Assembly (NCBI GenBank): GCA_934278995.1
Contig: CAKQWM010000003.1
Span: 62,001-126,000 of the forward strand
From: an uncultured Clostridia bacterium
Lineage (GTDB): Bacteria > Bacillota > Clostridia > Christensenellales > Borkfalkiaceae
DNA: 64,000 nucleotides
Reading direction: 5' to 3'
The notes under the pieces are model-generated. The model saw only the letters and a list, made by a program, of their open reading frames with translations. It ran no database searches and had not been told where the DNA came from. Both the position numbers and the translations under genes were made by a program. This document shows positions 1 through 9,321 of the stretch, piece by piece (within the stretch, counting starts at the first letter, position 1; every line of letters starts with the position of its first letter).

Positions 1-2021
1 CTTTAAACCAAAGAATCAAAGGCGTTGTCGCAAGCATAATAAAAACCGACAAAAAATACGAGGTTGCCGTCGAAACGGCGCTCGGTAACGCAGTTCAGAA
101 CGTCGTTACGGCAACGCCGGAAGACGCTCAGTATTTAATCGAATATCTGAAACGTTCGGAAGGCGGCAGGGTTACTTTCTTACCCGTTTCCGCCGTAAGA
201 CCGCACGCCGACGGTATCGATATAAATTCCGCTTTAAGCGACAAAGGCGCCATCGGTTTAGCGACTAAACTCGTAAGTTACGACGCTTATTACGAAAACG
301 TTATTCGTTATTTGTTAGGGAATGCTCTTATTGCAGACAATATCGATAACGCCGTAATAATCGCAAAAAAACACAGGTTCGCTTTTAAAATCGTTACCTT
401 GGACGGCGACGTTATCAATCCTTCCGGCTCGATGACGGGCGGTTCGAGAAGACAAAACCAGACAAACTTGCTGTCTTCCGAACGTATGATAGAAAAACTG
501 ACGGAAGACATAAAACAAAAACAAGCCGAACTCGAAAAATTAAACAGGTTCAAGGAATCGTTAAATTCGGCTTGTAACGACAACGTTGATAAACTTGACG
601 ATCTCAACGACAAATTACAGGCGGAAAAACAAAATTATTCCGCGTTATCGGTTCGGCTAACGAGTTATGAAAGTTTAATAGATACAAACGAAAAAGAACT
701 TACCGGTTATAATGCCGAAGTTTCCGCGGTAACTAAAAGACTCGAACAAATTGCGACCGAGTACGTACATATCGAAGAAGGCAACAAACAACTTTCCAAA
801 GAAAAGGAAACCGCTTCTTCAGACGCTTTAAAACATCAATCGGAAAACGAACAAAGAAAGCAACGGCGCGACGAATTGGTTGAAGCGATTACTAATTCAA
901 AAACACGCGATACCTATATCGACGCCGAAATCAAAGCCGCTAATTCGGATATCGAAAGATTAAACGAGGCGCTTTCGGACGATCTTAGCGTTATCGATCG
1001 TAATAAGTCTATGATTGAAAACGACAAAGGCATCGTCGAAGGCTTCTATGAAGAAATCAAAAAAATAACCGCCGAAGCGGAAGAAAGTTCGGGTATAAAG
1101 GAACAGCGCGACAATCTTTTAAAAGAGGAGAATCGCCGTTCCGACCTCGACACCATGATTAAGCAGGATAACTTGAAGCGTGACGTTTTAACCGCAGAAA
1201 TCGCTAAAATTTCCGAAAAAAAGCATCAGGAAGAAATCGAGATATCAAAAGTCGATAGCGAACTCGAATACATGCGTCTTCGCGTCGAAGAAGAATACGG
1301 CGAAACTTACGAAACCTGCGTCAGATTAAAGGACGAGAATTACGATATAACCAACTCAAACGAAGAAATAGCAACCCTCAAAAAGAATATTTCCCGCCTC
1401 GGCGGTATCAACGCAAACGCAATACAGGAATACGAACAATTAAGCGCCGAATACGGTGATTTAATGACTCAGAAAGAAGATCTCGAAAAAGCCGAAGCAG
1501 ATTTAAAGGAAGCGTTAAAAACGATTCGTGACGAAATGCTGAGCGAATTCAACGCGGGCTTTGAGGAGATAAGAAAACACTTCCAGCAAATATTCAAGGA
1601 ATTATTCGGCGGGGGCAGAGCTGATTTATTGCTCGACTATACCGACGTTGACGATCCTTTAAACGCAGGCGTAGAAATAGTCGCCGAACCGCCGGGGAAA
1701 AAATTACAGAAAATTTCTCTGCTTTCCGGCGGCGAAATGGCGCTTACCGCCATTGCTATTTTGTTTGCAATTTTAAAACTTCGTCCGATGCCGTTCTGTG
1801 TTCTGGACGAAATCGAAGCGCCTTTGGACGATGCCAACGTTGAAAGATTTGCTAAATATCTTAAAAAGTTTTCTAACGAAACGCAGTTTATAGTTATAAC
1901 CCACAAAAAGGTTACCATGGAACTTGCCGACGCGTTGTTCGGCGTTACGATGCAGGAAAAAGGCGTATCGAAAATCGTATCGGTAAAACTGAGCGATATT
2001 AACGAAACCATGACCGACTAA
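1..2021 (+). CDS. smc: Chromosome segregation ATPase SMC, C-terminal part (cut by window start)
   Basis: The reading frame is open from the first bases of the window (codon phase begins at base 3), so the gene starts upstream. The visible part begins in the hinge domain, runs through a long charged coiled coil rich in Glu and Lys, and ends in the C-terminal ATPase lobe, with the signature LSGGEMALTAIAILFAI and the Walker B-like CVLDEIEAPLDD followed by ITHKK. SMC dimers with ScpA and ScpB compact and separate chromosomes. ftsY follows after 8 bases, the usual smc-ftsY order of Firmicutes, so the two are probably one operon. The first in-frame ATG at 312 is internal and is not the start. Confidence 0.96.
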   Translation, partial: LNQRIKGVVASIIKTDKKYEVAVETALGNAVQNVVTATPEDAQYLIEYLKRSEGGRVTFLPVSAVRPHADGIDINSALSDKGAIGLATKLVSYDAYYENVIRYLLGNALIADNIDNAVIIAKKHRFAFKIVTLDGDVINPSGSMTGGSRRQNQTNLLSSERMIEKLTEDIKQKQAELEKLNRFKESLNSACNDNVDKLDDLNDKLQAEKQNYSALSVRLTSYESLIDTNEKELTGYNAEVSAVTKRLEQIATEYVHIEEGNKQLSKEKETASSDALKHQSENEQRKQRRDELVEAITNSKTRDTYIDAEIKAANSDIERLNEALSDDLSVIDRNKSMIENDKGIVEGFYEEIKKITAEAEESSGIKEQRDNLLKEENRRSDLDTMIKQDNLKRDVLTAEIAKISEKKHQEEIEISKVDSELEYMRLRVEEEYGETYETCVRLKDENYDITNSNEEIATLKKNISRLGGINANAIQEYEQLSAEYGDLMTQKEDLEKAEADLKEALKTIRDEMLSEFNAGFEEIRKHFQQIFKELFGGGRADLLLDYTDVDDPLNAGVEIVAEPPGKKLQKISLLSGGEMALTAIAILFAILKLRPMPFCVLDEIEAPLDDANVERFAKYLKKFSNETQFIVITHKKVTMELADALFGVTMQEKGVSKIVSVKLSDINETMTD

Positions 2022-2029
2022 GGAGCATA

Positions 2030-2926
2030 ATGGGATTTTTTTCTAAATTAAAAGAATCGTTATCTAAAACAAAATCTGCGATAGCATCAAAGATTTCACA
2101 GATTTTTACGAAAGACAGAATCGGAGATGATTTTTACGACGATCTTCTCGATATACTTATTTCTTCGGATATTTCCGTTAATACTTCGGAGCAGATCATC
2201 GATGATTTACATGAAAAAATGAAGAAAGAAAAGGTTGCCGACAAAGATACCGTTTTATCCGAACTTCGCTCGGTTATCGCCGAAACTTTGGATAAAGCCG
2301 AGAAAGTCGAAATTGATTTTCCCGCGATTATTATGGTAATAGGCGTTAACGGCGTCGGCAAAACCACTTCTATAGGCAAACTTGCGAATATGTTCGTTAA
2401 AAACGGCAAGTCCGTTACTATCGCCGCGGCGGATACTTTCCGCGCGGCGGCAACCGAACAACTCGACGTTTGGGCGGAACGCGCAAACGTAAGAATTATT
2501 AAGCAAGGCGAAGGCAGCGATCCTTCCGCAGTGGTTTTCGACGCGGTTTCGTCCGCTAAGTCGAAAAAATCCGACGTATTGATAATCGATACCGCGGGAA
2601 GGCTTCACGTTAAAGCCAATCTTATGGAAGAACTGAAGAAGATGTCAAGAGTAGTTACCAAAGAATATCCCGAAGCAAATTTTTATAAATTCATCGTACT
2701 TGACGCAACGACCGGGCAAAATTCTTTTTCTCAGGTCGAATTGTTTAACGAGGCAGTCGGCATCGACGGTATAATACTAACGAAACTCGACGGCTCGGCT
2801 AAGGGCGGTTTTATACTTTCCCTTGCCGATGAATTGAACGTTCCCGTTACCTACGTCGGCGTCGGCGAAAAAATCGACGATATAGTACCGTTTGATTCCG
2901 AAGAATTTGCCGAAGGTTTAGTATAA
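2030..2926 (+). CDS. ftsY: Signal recognition particle receptor FtsY
   Basis: 298-residue SRP GTPase that docks ribosome-nascent chain-SRP complexes at the membrane for co-translational insertion. The N-terminal helical bundle is followed by the GTPase domain with P-loop GVNGVGKTT (residues 105-113), DTAGR and TKLDGSAKGG. There is no long acidic A domain; the N terminus is a short amphipathic basic stretch (MGFFSKLKESL), typical of Gram-positive FtsY. An AAGGAG ribosome site sits a few bases before ATG 2030. It lies directly downstream of smc. Confidence 0.97.
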   Translation: MGFFSKLKESLSKTKSAIASKISQIFTKDRIGDDFYDDLLDILISSDISVNTSEQIIDDLHEKMKKEKVADKDTVLSELRSVIAETLDKAEKVEIDFPAIIMVIGVNGVGKTTSIGKLANMFVKNGKSVTIAAADTFRAAATEQLDVWAERANVRIIKQGEGSDPSAVVFDAVSSAKSKKSDVLIIDTAGRLHVKANLMEELKKMSRVVTKEYPEANFYKFIVLDATTGQNSFSQVELFNEAVGIDGIILTKLDGSAKGGFILSLADELNVPVTYVGVGEKIDDIVPFDSEEFAEGLV

Positions 2927-2958
2927 ATCAAATATTTAACCCTATTCTGGATTACGTA

Positions 2959-4254
2959 ATGAGTATTTTTATTAAAAAAAGACCGTCTTGGTATCCGCTG
3001 GATAACGCGGCGAAAATTTATCCGCCTACTGCAAACAGCAGACGCGCGCACGTTTTTTGTTTTTCAGCCCTTCTCGATAACGAAATTCAGCCCGAAATTT
3101 TACAGAAAGCCGTTACCGAAGTTCTCAATCACTATCCGAGTTTCCGTACCTCGCTTAAAAAGGGCGCTTTTTGGTATTATCTTGAAGAAAACAAAAAAAC
3201 GGTTAAAGTTTTTGAAGAACAGCCTTATTATCTCAAACAGATAAATTACAAGGATAACAACGACTTTTTATTTCAGGTATTGTACGTAAGAAATAAATTT
3301 ACGATTAAATTTTTCCACGCATTGACCGACGGTACGGGCGGCTTTAATTTTTTCAAAGAAGTTCTTGTCGAATATCTCATCCTGATCGGTTGCAACATCG
3401 ACCTTGAAGAAAAAGTCAAGCCCATCGACGAGCCTTCTAATTCCGAAAGTTACGACGATAGTTTCCGCTCGCGCGAATACAACAATAAAGATAAGGCGGA
3501 AAGACCGCCCAGACCGTACGCAATTAAAGGCACGCCTTTTGATTACGACGGCGCAGGAATGATTACCGCCGAAATTTCCGTCGAAGACGTAAAAAAACTT
3601 TCAAAAGAAATCGGTGTTTCGGTTACGTCATATCTTGCGGCAGTATATTCTTATTCGGTTTACGAAGCTTTTTTGAAGGATAAACCCTACGGCAACAGGC
3701 TCGTTACCGTTTTGGTTCCTTGTAATTTAAGGACGAAATACGGCGGCGATACCATGCGTAACTTCAGCATGTTTGCTCATTTTATGCATGACTACGCAAA
3801 ATCCGTTTCTTCCGTCGAAGAACTTGCTTTATCTGCTCAAACGCAGATCAGCGAAGGAACGACTAAAGAAAAACTCGATAAACTGATTTACAGTAACGTT
3901 AAAACCGAGAAAAATTTCTTTATTAAAATCACACCGCTGTTTTTAAAGGATCTTATAATGCGTCTTGCTTACGTTAAGGTTGGCGAAAATTTACAAACGG
4001 TGGATTTTTCAAACATAGGTATGTCGAATCTTCCCGAAGCGGTTAACAAACACGTTAAAAAAATCACTTTTGCCATTGCTCCTACGTTTTCTTGCGGACA
4101 TCAGACGGGCGTTATAAGTTTTAACGGTAAAATTTACATTACTTTTTCACGCAACTATACGGAAACTTCGCTTGAAAAAGCATTCGTTCGCCATTTTGCG
4201 TCAAAAGGAATCGACGTTACGGTCAACAGCAACTATTGGGAGAGTCGTTTATGA
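2959..4254 (+). CDS. Condensation-fold acyltransferase (alcohol acetyltransferase-like)
   Basis: 431 residues of the chloramphenicol-acetyltransferase/condensation-domain fold. The active-site motif HxxxDG is seen as FHALTDG (His120, Asp124, Gly125), so the catalytic His is present although the preceding position is Phe rather than the second His of NRPS domains. The family includes alcohol acetyltransferases, PapA-type and WS/DGAT-like enzymes that move an acyl group from a thioester to a hydroxyl or amine; the substrates here are unknown. There is no signal peptide. Its stop overlaps the start of the next gene (ATGA), so the two are translationally coupled and probably work together. No clear Shine-Dalgarno precedes ATG 2959. 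Confidence 0.75.
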   Translation: MSIFIKKRPSWYPLDNAAKIYPPTANSRRAHVFCFSALLDNEIQPEILQKAVTEVLNHYPSFRTSLKKGAFWYYLEENKKTVKVFEEQPYYLKQINYKDNNDFLFQVLYVRNKFTIKFFHALTDGTGGFNFFKEVLVEYLILIGCNIDLEEKVKPIDEPSNSESYDDSFRSREYNNKDKAERPPRPYAIKGTPFDYDGAGMITAEISVEDVKKLSKEIGVSVTSYLAAVYSYSVYEAFLKDKPYGNRLVTVLVPCNLRTKYGGDTMRNFSMFAHFMHDYAKSVSSVEELALSAQTQISEGTTKEKLDKLIYSNVKTEKNFFIKITPLFLKDLIMRLAYVKVGENLQTVDFSNIGMSNLPEAVNKHVKKITFAIAPTFSCGHQTGVISFNGKIYITFSRNYTETSLEKAFVRHFASKGIDVTVNSNYWESRL

Positions 4255-4925
4255 AGTATTGCAAATATTGTAAAATCAAAGTTGATACCGCCAACGACTT
4301 TTGTCCGATTTGCTTTAACCACATCGAAGAAATCGATAACAAATACGATCAATTGTATTCTCAGAGGTTGAAAAACGAAACTTCCGATAAATTAAGATTT
4401 TTCTTATCGAAACTCTTTTTATTCCTGTCTATTTGCGCGATTACAGTTTGTTTCTTCGTAAATTATAAGGTTAACCCGCAAACTCAATGGTTCTGGATAG
4501 TTTGTTTCGGTATTTTGTACGTCTGGGTTCTGGTTGCGCATACGATAATGTCAAGACGATCGTTTTTTGCAAAAGTTATGTTGCAAGTCGTGTCGGTAAT
4601 AGTATTATTGTATTTTACCGAAAAGGTTTCGCCCGATCACGACTGGCTTTTACAGTACGTTTATCCCGCTATTTCTTACGTAGTGGTTGTGGTGCTTCTG
4701 ATGTTGCTCGGTATCGACAGAAACAGAGCCAACAATATATTCGGGTTCAGCGTTATAATCGCGCTACTTGGTACAGGCTCGCTCGTGATGCTTCTACTTC
4801 ACGCGCTAAGTTATACTTTATTAAACTTTATCAATTGCATTTTATGTTCGCTGACTTTGCTGGGATTGTTGATTTTCGGTTACGGCGCCATTAAGCAGGA
4901 TTTATCAAAAAAATTACATTTATAA
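4251..4925 (+). CDS. Zinc-ribbon polytopic membrane protein (DUF6320-like)
   Basis: 224 residues starting at the ATG that overlaps the stop of the acyltransferase gene, with a GGGAGAG ribosome site inside that gene. An in-frame TTG at 4236 is possible but less likely. The N terminus carries two CxxC pairs (Cys4/Cys7 and Cys18/Cys21), a zinc-ribbon pattern, followed after a charged spacer by about six hydrophobic helices to the C terminus. I recall small Clostridia proteins of this plan as DUF6320, often beside an alcohol-acetyltransferase-like gene, but the family name is not certain. Inference: a membrane partner or acyl acceptor handler for the coupled acyltransferase. Function unknown. Confidence 0.7.
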   Translation: MKYCKYCKIKVDTANDFCPICFNHIEEIDNKYDQLYSQRLKNETSDKLRFFLSKLFLFLSICAITVCFFVNYKVNPQTQWFWIVCFGILYVWVLVAHTIMSRRSFFAKVMLQVVSVIVLLYFTEKVSPDHDWLLQYVYPAISYVVVVVLLMLLGIDRNRANNIFGFSVIIALLGTGSLVMLLLHALSYTLLNFINCILCSLTLLGLLIFGYGAIKQDLSKKLHL

Positions 4926-4947
4926 CGACGTTTTACTTTTATAACGA

Positions 4948-6009
4948 ATGAAGAATAAGGCGAAAACAAAAATAATATCGACAAAAACGTTCAAATCCGC
5001 AGTATTTTTTACAGCGGTAATTGCGTTTTGTGTTCTTTATTATTTTATTTCGCCTTATTTTATTTCCGAAAAACCTCAATTCGACGGGGCTTTTCCCATT
5101 GTAGTTTACGGCGAAGAAAAAACCGACCTCGAAGTGCATTATATAGACGTAGGACAAGCCGACTCCGTTCTGATTAAAACACCTGATTTCAGATACGTTT
5201 TAATCGACTCCGGCGATACCGATGATTTTTACGGAGAAAAACTCGTTTCTTACCTGAAAAATATCGGCGTAAAAACAATCGATTACGCCGTCGCTACCCA
5301 TTCCGACGCCGACCATATCGGCGGCTTTAAACGCATTTGCGATAATTTTAAAGTCAAATTCTTTTTCAGACCGTACGTTAAGTCGAGTAACGTTAAATCG
5401 GATTATCTTAAAGAAAGATTCAATCCGCCTAAGGCTTATTATTGCGATACGGACGCTTACGCCGATTTTTTAATCGGTATGAAAAAAGAACGCGCAAATT
5501 GGGCTTTTACTACGAAAGATACCGATTTTATCTTCGATTACGGACAAAATAAGTTAGTTTTTGACTTTTTAACGCCTATCGACGATATTTCAAAACAAAA
5601 ATATTCGGATATGAACGAGTATTCGCCGTTATTAAAAGTCAGTTACGGAAAATTTTCGTTCATGTTTACAGCCGACGCGCCTTCAAAAACAGAAAAAACC
5701 GCTATGGATTATTACGACGTCAGAACTATGTCGTGTAAGGTCTTAAAAATCGGTCATCACGGCTCGGATACATCTACGTCATTCAAGTTTTTAAAGGCAA
5801 CAACGCCCGATTTCGCCGTTATTTCCTGTGGCGACGGTTCAATATATAATCATCCGAAACAAACGGTTCTGACAAATCTTTTGTCGCTGAATATTAAAGT
5901 TTACAGAACCGACAAACAAGGAAATATCGTCTTTAAAGTAAATGCCGACGGCAAAACTTCGATAAAAACCGAAAAAAATTACCAAGGCTCGCTTTACACG
6001 GGTTATTGA
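4948..6009 (+). CDS. Membrane-anchored ComEC-type metallo-beta-lactamase-fold hydrolase
   Basis: 353 residues. One hydrophobic helix (about residues 18-38) is followed by an extracytoplasmic metallo-beta-lactamase domain of the kind found at the C terminus of ComEC/Rec2. The metal motif is THSDADHIGG (His118, Asp120, Asp122, His123); further conserved blocks are VGQADSVLI near residue 70, TADAP and the KIGHHGSDTS block. In ComEC this domain is proposed to degrade the non-transforming DNA strand. Here it stands alone, and the ComEC encoded at 58579-60060 lacks the domain. Stand-alone homologues of unknown substrate are common in Clostridia, so a ComEC partnership is an inference. It is followed at once by a terminator. 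Confidence 0.85.
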   Translation: MKNKAKTKIISTKTFKSAVFFTAVIAFCVLYYFISPYFISEKPQFDGAFPIVVYGEEKTDLEVHYIDVGQADSVLIKTPDFRYVLIDSGDTDDFYGEKLVSYLKNIGVKTIDYAVATHSDADHIGGFKRICDNFKVKFFFRPYVKSSNVKSDYLKERFNPPKAYYCDTDAYADFLIGMKKERANWAFTTKDTDFIFDYGQNKLVFDFLTPIDDISKQKYSDMNEYSPLLKVSYGKFSFMFTADAPSKTEKTAMDYYDVRTMSCKVLKIGHHGSDTSTSFKFLKATTPDFAVISCGDGSIYNHPKQTVLTNLLSLNIKVYRTDKQGNIVFKVNADGKTSIKTEKNYQGSLYTGY

Positions 6010-6014
6010 TTATT

Positions 6015-6039
6015 ATCCGCTTTATAAGCGGATTTTTTT
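6015..6039 (+). terminator. Rho-independent terminator after the metallo-hydrolase gene
   Basis: Perfect 8-bp stem ATCCGCTT / AAGCGGAT with a 3-base loop, followed by six or seven T, starting 5 bases after the stop at 6009. It closes the smc-to-hydrolase run and separates it from murC. Confidence 0.9.
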
Positions 6040-6089
6040 GTGCAAGTTTTATCCGATTACGTAATATAATAAATCGTATCGGTTAATAT

Positions 6090-7439
6090 ATGCGCATACA
6101 TTTTATAGGCATAGGCGGCGCGTCCATGTCCGCGCTTGCAAAATATCTTAAGTTCAAAGGATATATCGTAACCGGGAGCGATAAATCGACCTCAACGGTT
6201 ACGCGCGAATTAAAAAAATACGGTATCACCGTTTTTTCAGGTCATAAAAAAGAGAATATAATCGGCACCGACGTCGTTATATACAGTTCTGCAATTCCGG
6301 AAGATAACGAGGAATTATATTTTGCGCGCAAAAATAAATCAGCCTGCATAAGCCGAGCCGAATTGCTTGAAATGATTTCTTCTAAATATTGTCAAAAAAT
6401 CGCTGTTTCGGGAAGTCACGGTAAAACCACGGTTACTTCGCTTCTCGCGCATATTCTGAACGTTTCCGAAACCTCGTTTACCGCTCATATAGGCGGTTTT
6501 GACAACGTATTAGGAAACTTAGTCGTAAAAGGGGACTGCGTCTTTTTGAGCGAAGTTTGCGAATTTAAAAGAAATATAGATAAATTTTCACCGACTACCG
6601 CTGTTTGTCTTAATATAGATAACGACCATTTGAATTGTTATCGTGACGTGAGCGAATTAGCGCAGACTTTTTATACTTTTCTCGATAAAGCGGAAACCAG
6701 AATCATAAACGCCGATGACGAAAAATTGAAGTATTATGATAAATTGTCGGTTACCTTCGGTGAAAAATCCGGAGACTATACGTTTAAAAACTACTTGGTA
6801 GAAGGCGATAAGGCTTGTTTCGACGTGTTTTTACGAAACAAAAAACTTTTCGACGTTAAAACAAATTATATCGGAAAATATTACGCAATGAACGTAACCG
6901 CTGCCGCGGCGACTGCTTTTAGTCTGGGAATAACCGTCGAGGATATTGAAAAAGGCATAACCGATTTTAAAGGAGTAAAGCGCAGAAACGAAATAATTGG
7001 ACAATTAAACGGTTGGAACGTAATCGGCGACTACGCGCATCATCCGAGCGAGATTAAAAACTTTATGAGCGCCTTTAAAGATAAAAAGGTGTTGTGCGTT
7101 TTTCAACCGCATACCTATTCGAGGACGAGAATCCTGTTTGACGATTTTGTCGCAGTATTGTCGGATATCCCGAATTTATTTCTTTATAAAACTTATTCTG
7201 CAAGAGAAAATTATGACTATTACGGCTCGGCGGAAAGGCTTTCAAATGCATTATACGATGCAAAATATTACGATAATTTTCGGTTACTATATAAAAATAT
7301 ATCCGAATTTACTTTAAATTCAAATTCAAACGGTTTAATTTTAGTCGTTGGCGCGGGGGATTTATACGACAAATTTTACAATGAATTACATAAAGAAAAA
7401 ACCCGCGAAACTTCACGGGTTTTACAGCAAAATAGTTAA
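6090..7439 (+). CDS. murC: UDP-N-acetylmuramate--L-alanine ligase MurC
   Basis: 449 residues. MurC adds L-alanine to UDP-N-acetylmuramate with ATP, the first peptide step of peptidoglycan synthesis in the cytoplasm. Seen: an N-terminal Rossmann-like domain with the glycine loop HFIGIGGASMSALA, the ATP loop SGSHGKTTV (Gly108-Thr113) and the C-terminal ligase domain containing DYAHHPSE and FQPHTYSR. Length is normal. The gene is alone, not in a division/wall cluster. A TATAAT at 6065-6070 could be a -10 box, but no good -35 was found and no Shine-Dalgarno precedes the ATG. The last codons form part of the terminator of the convergent gene at 7447-9288. Confidence 0.95.
   Translation: MRIHFIGIGGASMSALAKYLKFKGYIVTGSDKSTSTVTRELKKYGITVFSGHKKENIIGTDVVIYSSAIPEDNEELYFARKNKSACISRAELLEMISSKYCQKIAVSGSHGKTTVTSLLAHILNVSETSFTAHIGGFDNVLGNLVVKGDCVFLSEVCEFKRNIDKFSPTTAVCLNIDNDHLNCYRDVSELAQTFYTFLDKAETRIINADDEKLKYYDKLSVTFGEKSGDYTFKNYLVEGDKACFDVFLRNKKLFDVKTNYIGKYYAMNVTAAAATAFSLGITVEDIEKGITDFKGVKRRNEIIGQLNGWNVIGDYAHHPSEIKNFMSAFKDKKVLCVFQPHTYSRTRILFDDFVAVLSDIPNLFLYKTYSARENYDYYGSAERLSNALYDAKYYDNFRLLYKNISEFTLNSNSNGLILVVGAGDLYDKFYNELHKEKTRETSRVLQQNS
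7391..7423 (-). terminator. Minus-strand terminator inside the 3' end of murC
   Basis: An 8-bp stem AAAACCCG / CGGGTTTT with a 10-base loop (7398-7423). On the minus strand the stem is followed by a T-rich tail (TTTTTCTTTA), so it terminates the PadR-like gene whose stop is at 7447. The same bases encode the C-terminal residues of MurC. Confidence 0.75.
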
Positions 7440-7446
7440 TTATATT

Positions 7447-9288
7447 CTATTCGAAAAATCTCGGGTTTTCCAGGTTCAGATACTTAATAATGAAATACAC
7501 GGGAACGTTTAAAATAACGATCGACGGGTATAAAACGTATCTTAAAAGTTGAGCGGTATTTGAAAAATCGACTTCTGCCAAAATTGAAAATACTATGGTT
7601 ATAAGCACTAAATTAAGCATTATCACTATGCACAGTTCTATAACCGACTTCATCGTAGATATCGACGCGACTTTGCGTTTAGGATCTATAAAATAGGCAA
7701 TAAGCGCGGAAAGAGGGAACAATCCTACGATGCAGGCAAATACGATAAACGGCGTGTTGTCAAGTTTTGCCGCGCCTGCGGTAAAATAAGCCAAAAGCGC
7801 AACTTCAAACAGAACGAAAGCGTAAAAAATCCAACTTGAAACGGCGATTAATTTGTTTACGAGAATCGAATTAACCTTTTTCTTGATTATACCGCTCGAA
7901 ACGTTGACTTTGAAACCTTCCATTTTCGCAAGCGATTGAATGTCCGAAAAATCGTAACCGTCGGGCCTTACGACAGTAACTTCAGGCTCGTGTTTTTGTT
8001 CGCGTCTGATATTATCTGTTCTTTCTTCGGCTTTTTTAGCCTGATGAATCTGCGTCACGGGTTGACGATATTTGTTTTCGACTTTTACAACGTTATCGAA
8101 TTCGTCCGTATTTTGTCTTTTCTCGGGTTTATCGTCGTCGTTAAAGTAACTCTTTATATCGGTGCCTTGAACGTAAACCATTTCACGGGGTTCTTCCGCA
8201 GGCTGTTTTTTATTCTGTTGATGGAAAATCTTTTGTAAAACGCTCTTATAGTCGTGCGAAACCGTTGTTTCGCCGTTGTAAAAATCGTCTTCATCCTCGA
8301 TATAATCCGGCGTAAACGTAGGCGTTTTCGCTTCTTCTTTAGAGGGAAAATCGGAAACGTTACGCTCCTTTAAGGAATCTTGAGCGTTAGTTGCAGAAGG
8401 TTCTTTTACGGGTACCGTAACGACGTTCAAAGTAACGTCTTTTTTAACGTCCTGGTCGGAATCTTGAGCGACTTCCGCAACTTTTTCCTGAACGGGTTCG
8501 CGTTTTTGTTCTTCCTTTTTAGCGGAATCCTGAGCCTTGTCGTCGGCGTCGAAGCCAACGAGGGTGAATAAATCGTATAATTCAGGGGAGTCCGCTTGTC
8601 TCGAAATATAGTTATCTTTCGGCTTTTCCGTCGCGGCGGGTAAATCGTCAACAATCGGCGGACGAGCGGTTTGGGCTTCCTGCGCTTCGGTTTTTGCGGT
8701 AATATCGCTGAAACTAATTATTTTAACGTTTTTATCGGTTGCCGAAACGCTTATTTCTTCAGTATGGGAAGAAGGCGAAACTTCATCGCGTAACGGCGCG
8801 TTGCTTACGTCGTCGGAAGAAATCGGCTGTTGAGGCTGCGTATCGTCGGAATTTAAAAAATCTTTCAAAGCCTTATCGATATCGAACGCTTCCTGAACGG
8901 GTTCGGGTTTTTCGTTGACTTTTTTCTTTTCTTCGGCTTTAGGTTTGGCTTTTTCGGGTGTTTCCAGCAATACGTTAACGACAGAACGAGAAATTTCCCA
9001 TTTATCTTTGTTGTCGTCGATATAACTTTTTCCTTTTTCCGTAAGCTGATAAAACTTGCGTCTTACACCGTCGTCGGAACTCGTCGCTCTGTACTCGGTA
9101 ACAAAACCTTGTTTGACGATTCTTTGCAAGCAACTATAGAACGTTCCTTGTTTAAGGTCAAATTTGCCGTCGGAGCGTTCTAAGATTTCTTCACGTATTT
9201 GATTTGTATGTTTATCTTCGTTAACAAGCGATAATAAAATTATCGTGTCAAGATGACCGCGAAAAATCTCGCTGGGAATAACATCCAT
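7447..9288 (-). CDS. PadR-like DNA-binding protein with long linker and four C-terminal membrane helices
   Basis: 613 residues. Residues about 8-100 are a PadR-type winged helix (SLVNEDKHTNQIREEILERS, then KQGTFYSCLQRI and the wing GVRRKFYQLTEKGKSYI). A very long, acidic, Glu/Lys/Pro/Thr-rich, probably disordered linker spans about residues 105-465. Four hydrophobic helices follow (about 480-505, 512-534, 549-570, 583-604). PadR proteins are normally soluble, about 100-180 residues, so this is a membrane-tethered form. Inference: a one-component regulator that senses the envelope or a membrane signal. A consensus promoter with a dyad in its spacer lies just upstream, suggesting autoregulation. 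Convergent with murC. The role is unknown. Confidence 0.8.
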   Translation of the reverse strand: MDVIPSEIFRGHLDTIILLSLVNEDKHTNQIREEILERSDGKFDLKQGTFYSCLQRIVKQGFVTEYRATSSDDGVRRKFYQLTEKGKSYIDDNKDKWEISRSVVNVLLETPEKAKPKAEEKKKVNEKPEPVQEAFDIDKALKDFLNSDDTQPQQPISSDDVSNAPLRDEVSPSSHTEEISVSATDKNVKIISFSDITAKTEAQEAQTARPPIVDDLPAATEKPKDNYISRQADSPELYDLFTLVGFDADDKAQDSAKKEEQKREPVQEKVAEVAQDSDQDVKKDVTLNVVTVPVKEPSATNAQDSLKERNVSDFPSKEEAKTPTFTPDYIEDEDDFYNGETTVSHDYKSVLQKIFHQQNKKQPAEEPREMVYVQGTDIKSYFNDDDKPEKRQNTDEFDNVVKVENKYRQPVTQIHQAKKAEERTDNIRREQKHEPEVTVVRPDGYDFSDIQSLAKMEGFKVNVSSGIIKKKVNSILVNKLIAVSSWIFYAFVLFEVALLAYFTAGAAKLDNTPFIVFACIVGLFPLSALIAYFIDPKRKVASISTMKSVIELCIVIMLNLVLITIVFSILAEVDFSNTAQLLRYVLYPSIVILNVPVYFIIKYLNLENPRFFE

Positions 9289-9321
9289 AAAAACATCGAA
9301 ATCCTTTGTATAATTAAGTAA

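Noticed and set aside
2894..2958. Terminator after ftsY
   Set aside because: No stem with U-tract is visible; the next gene may be co-transcribed.
6090..7439. Odd glycine loop GIGGASMS as a defect in MurC
   Set aside because: Ser at this place is common in clostridial MurC and the remaining motifs are intact.
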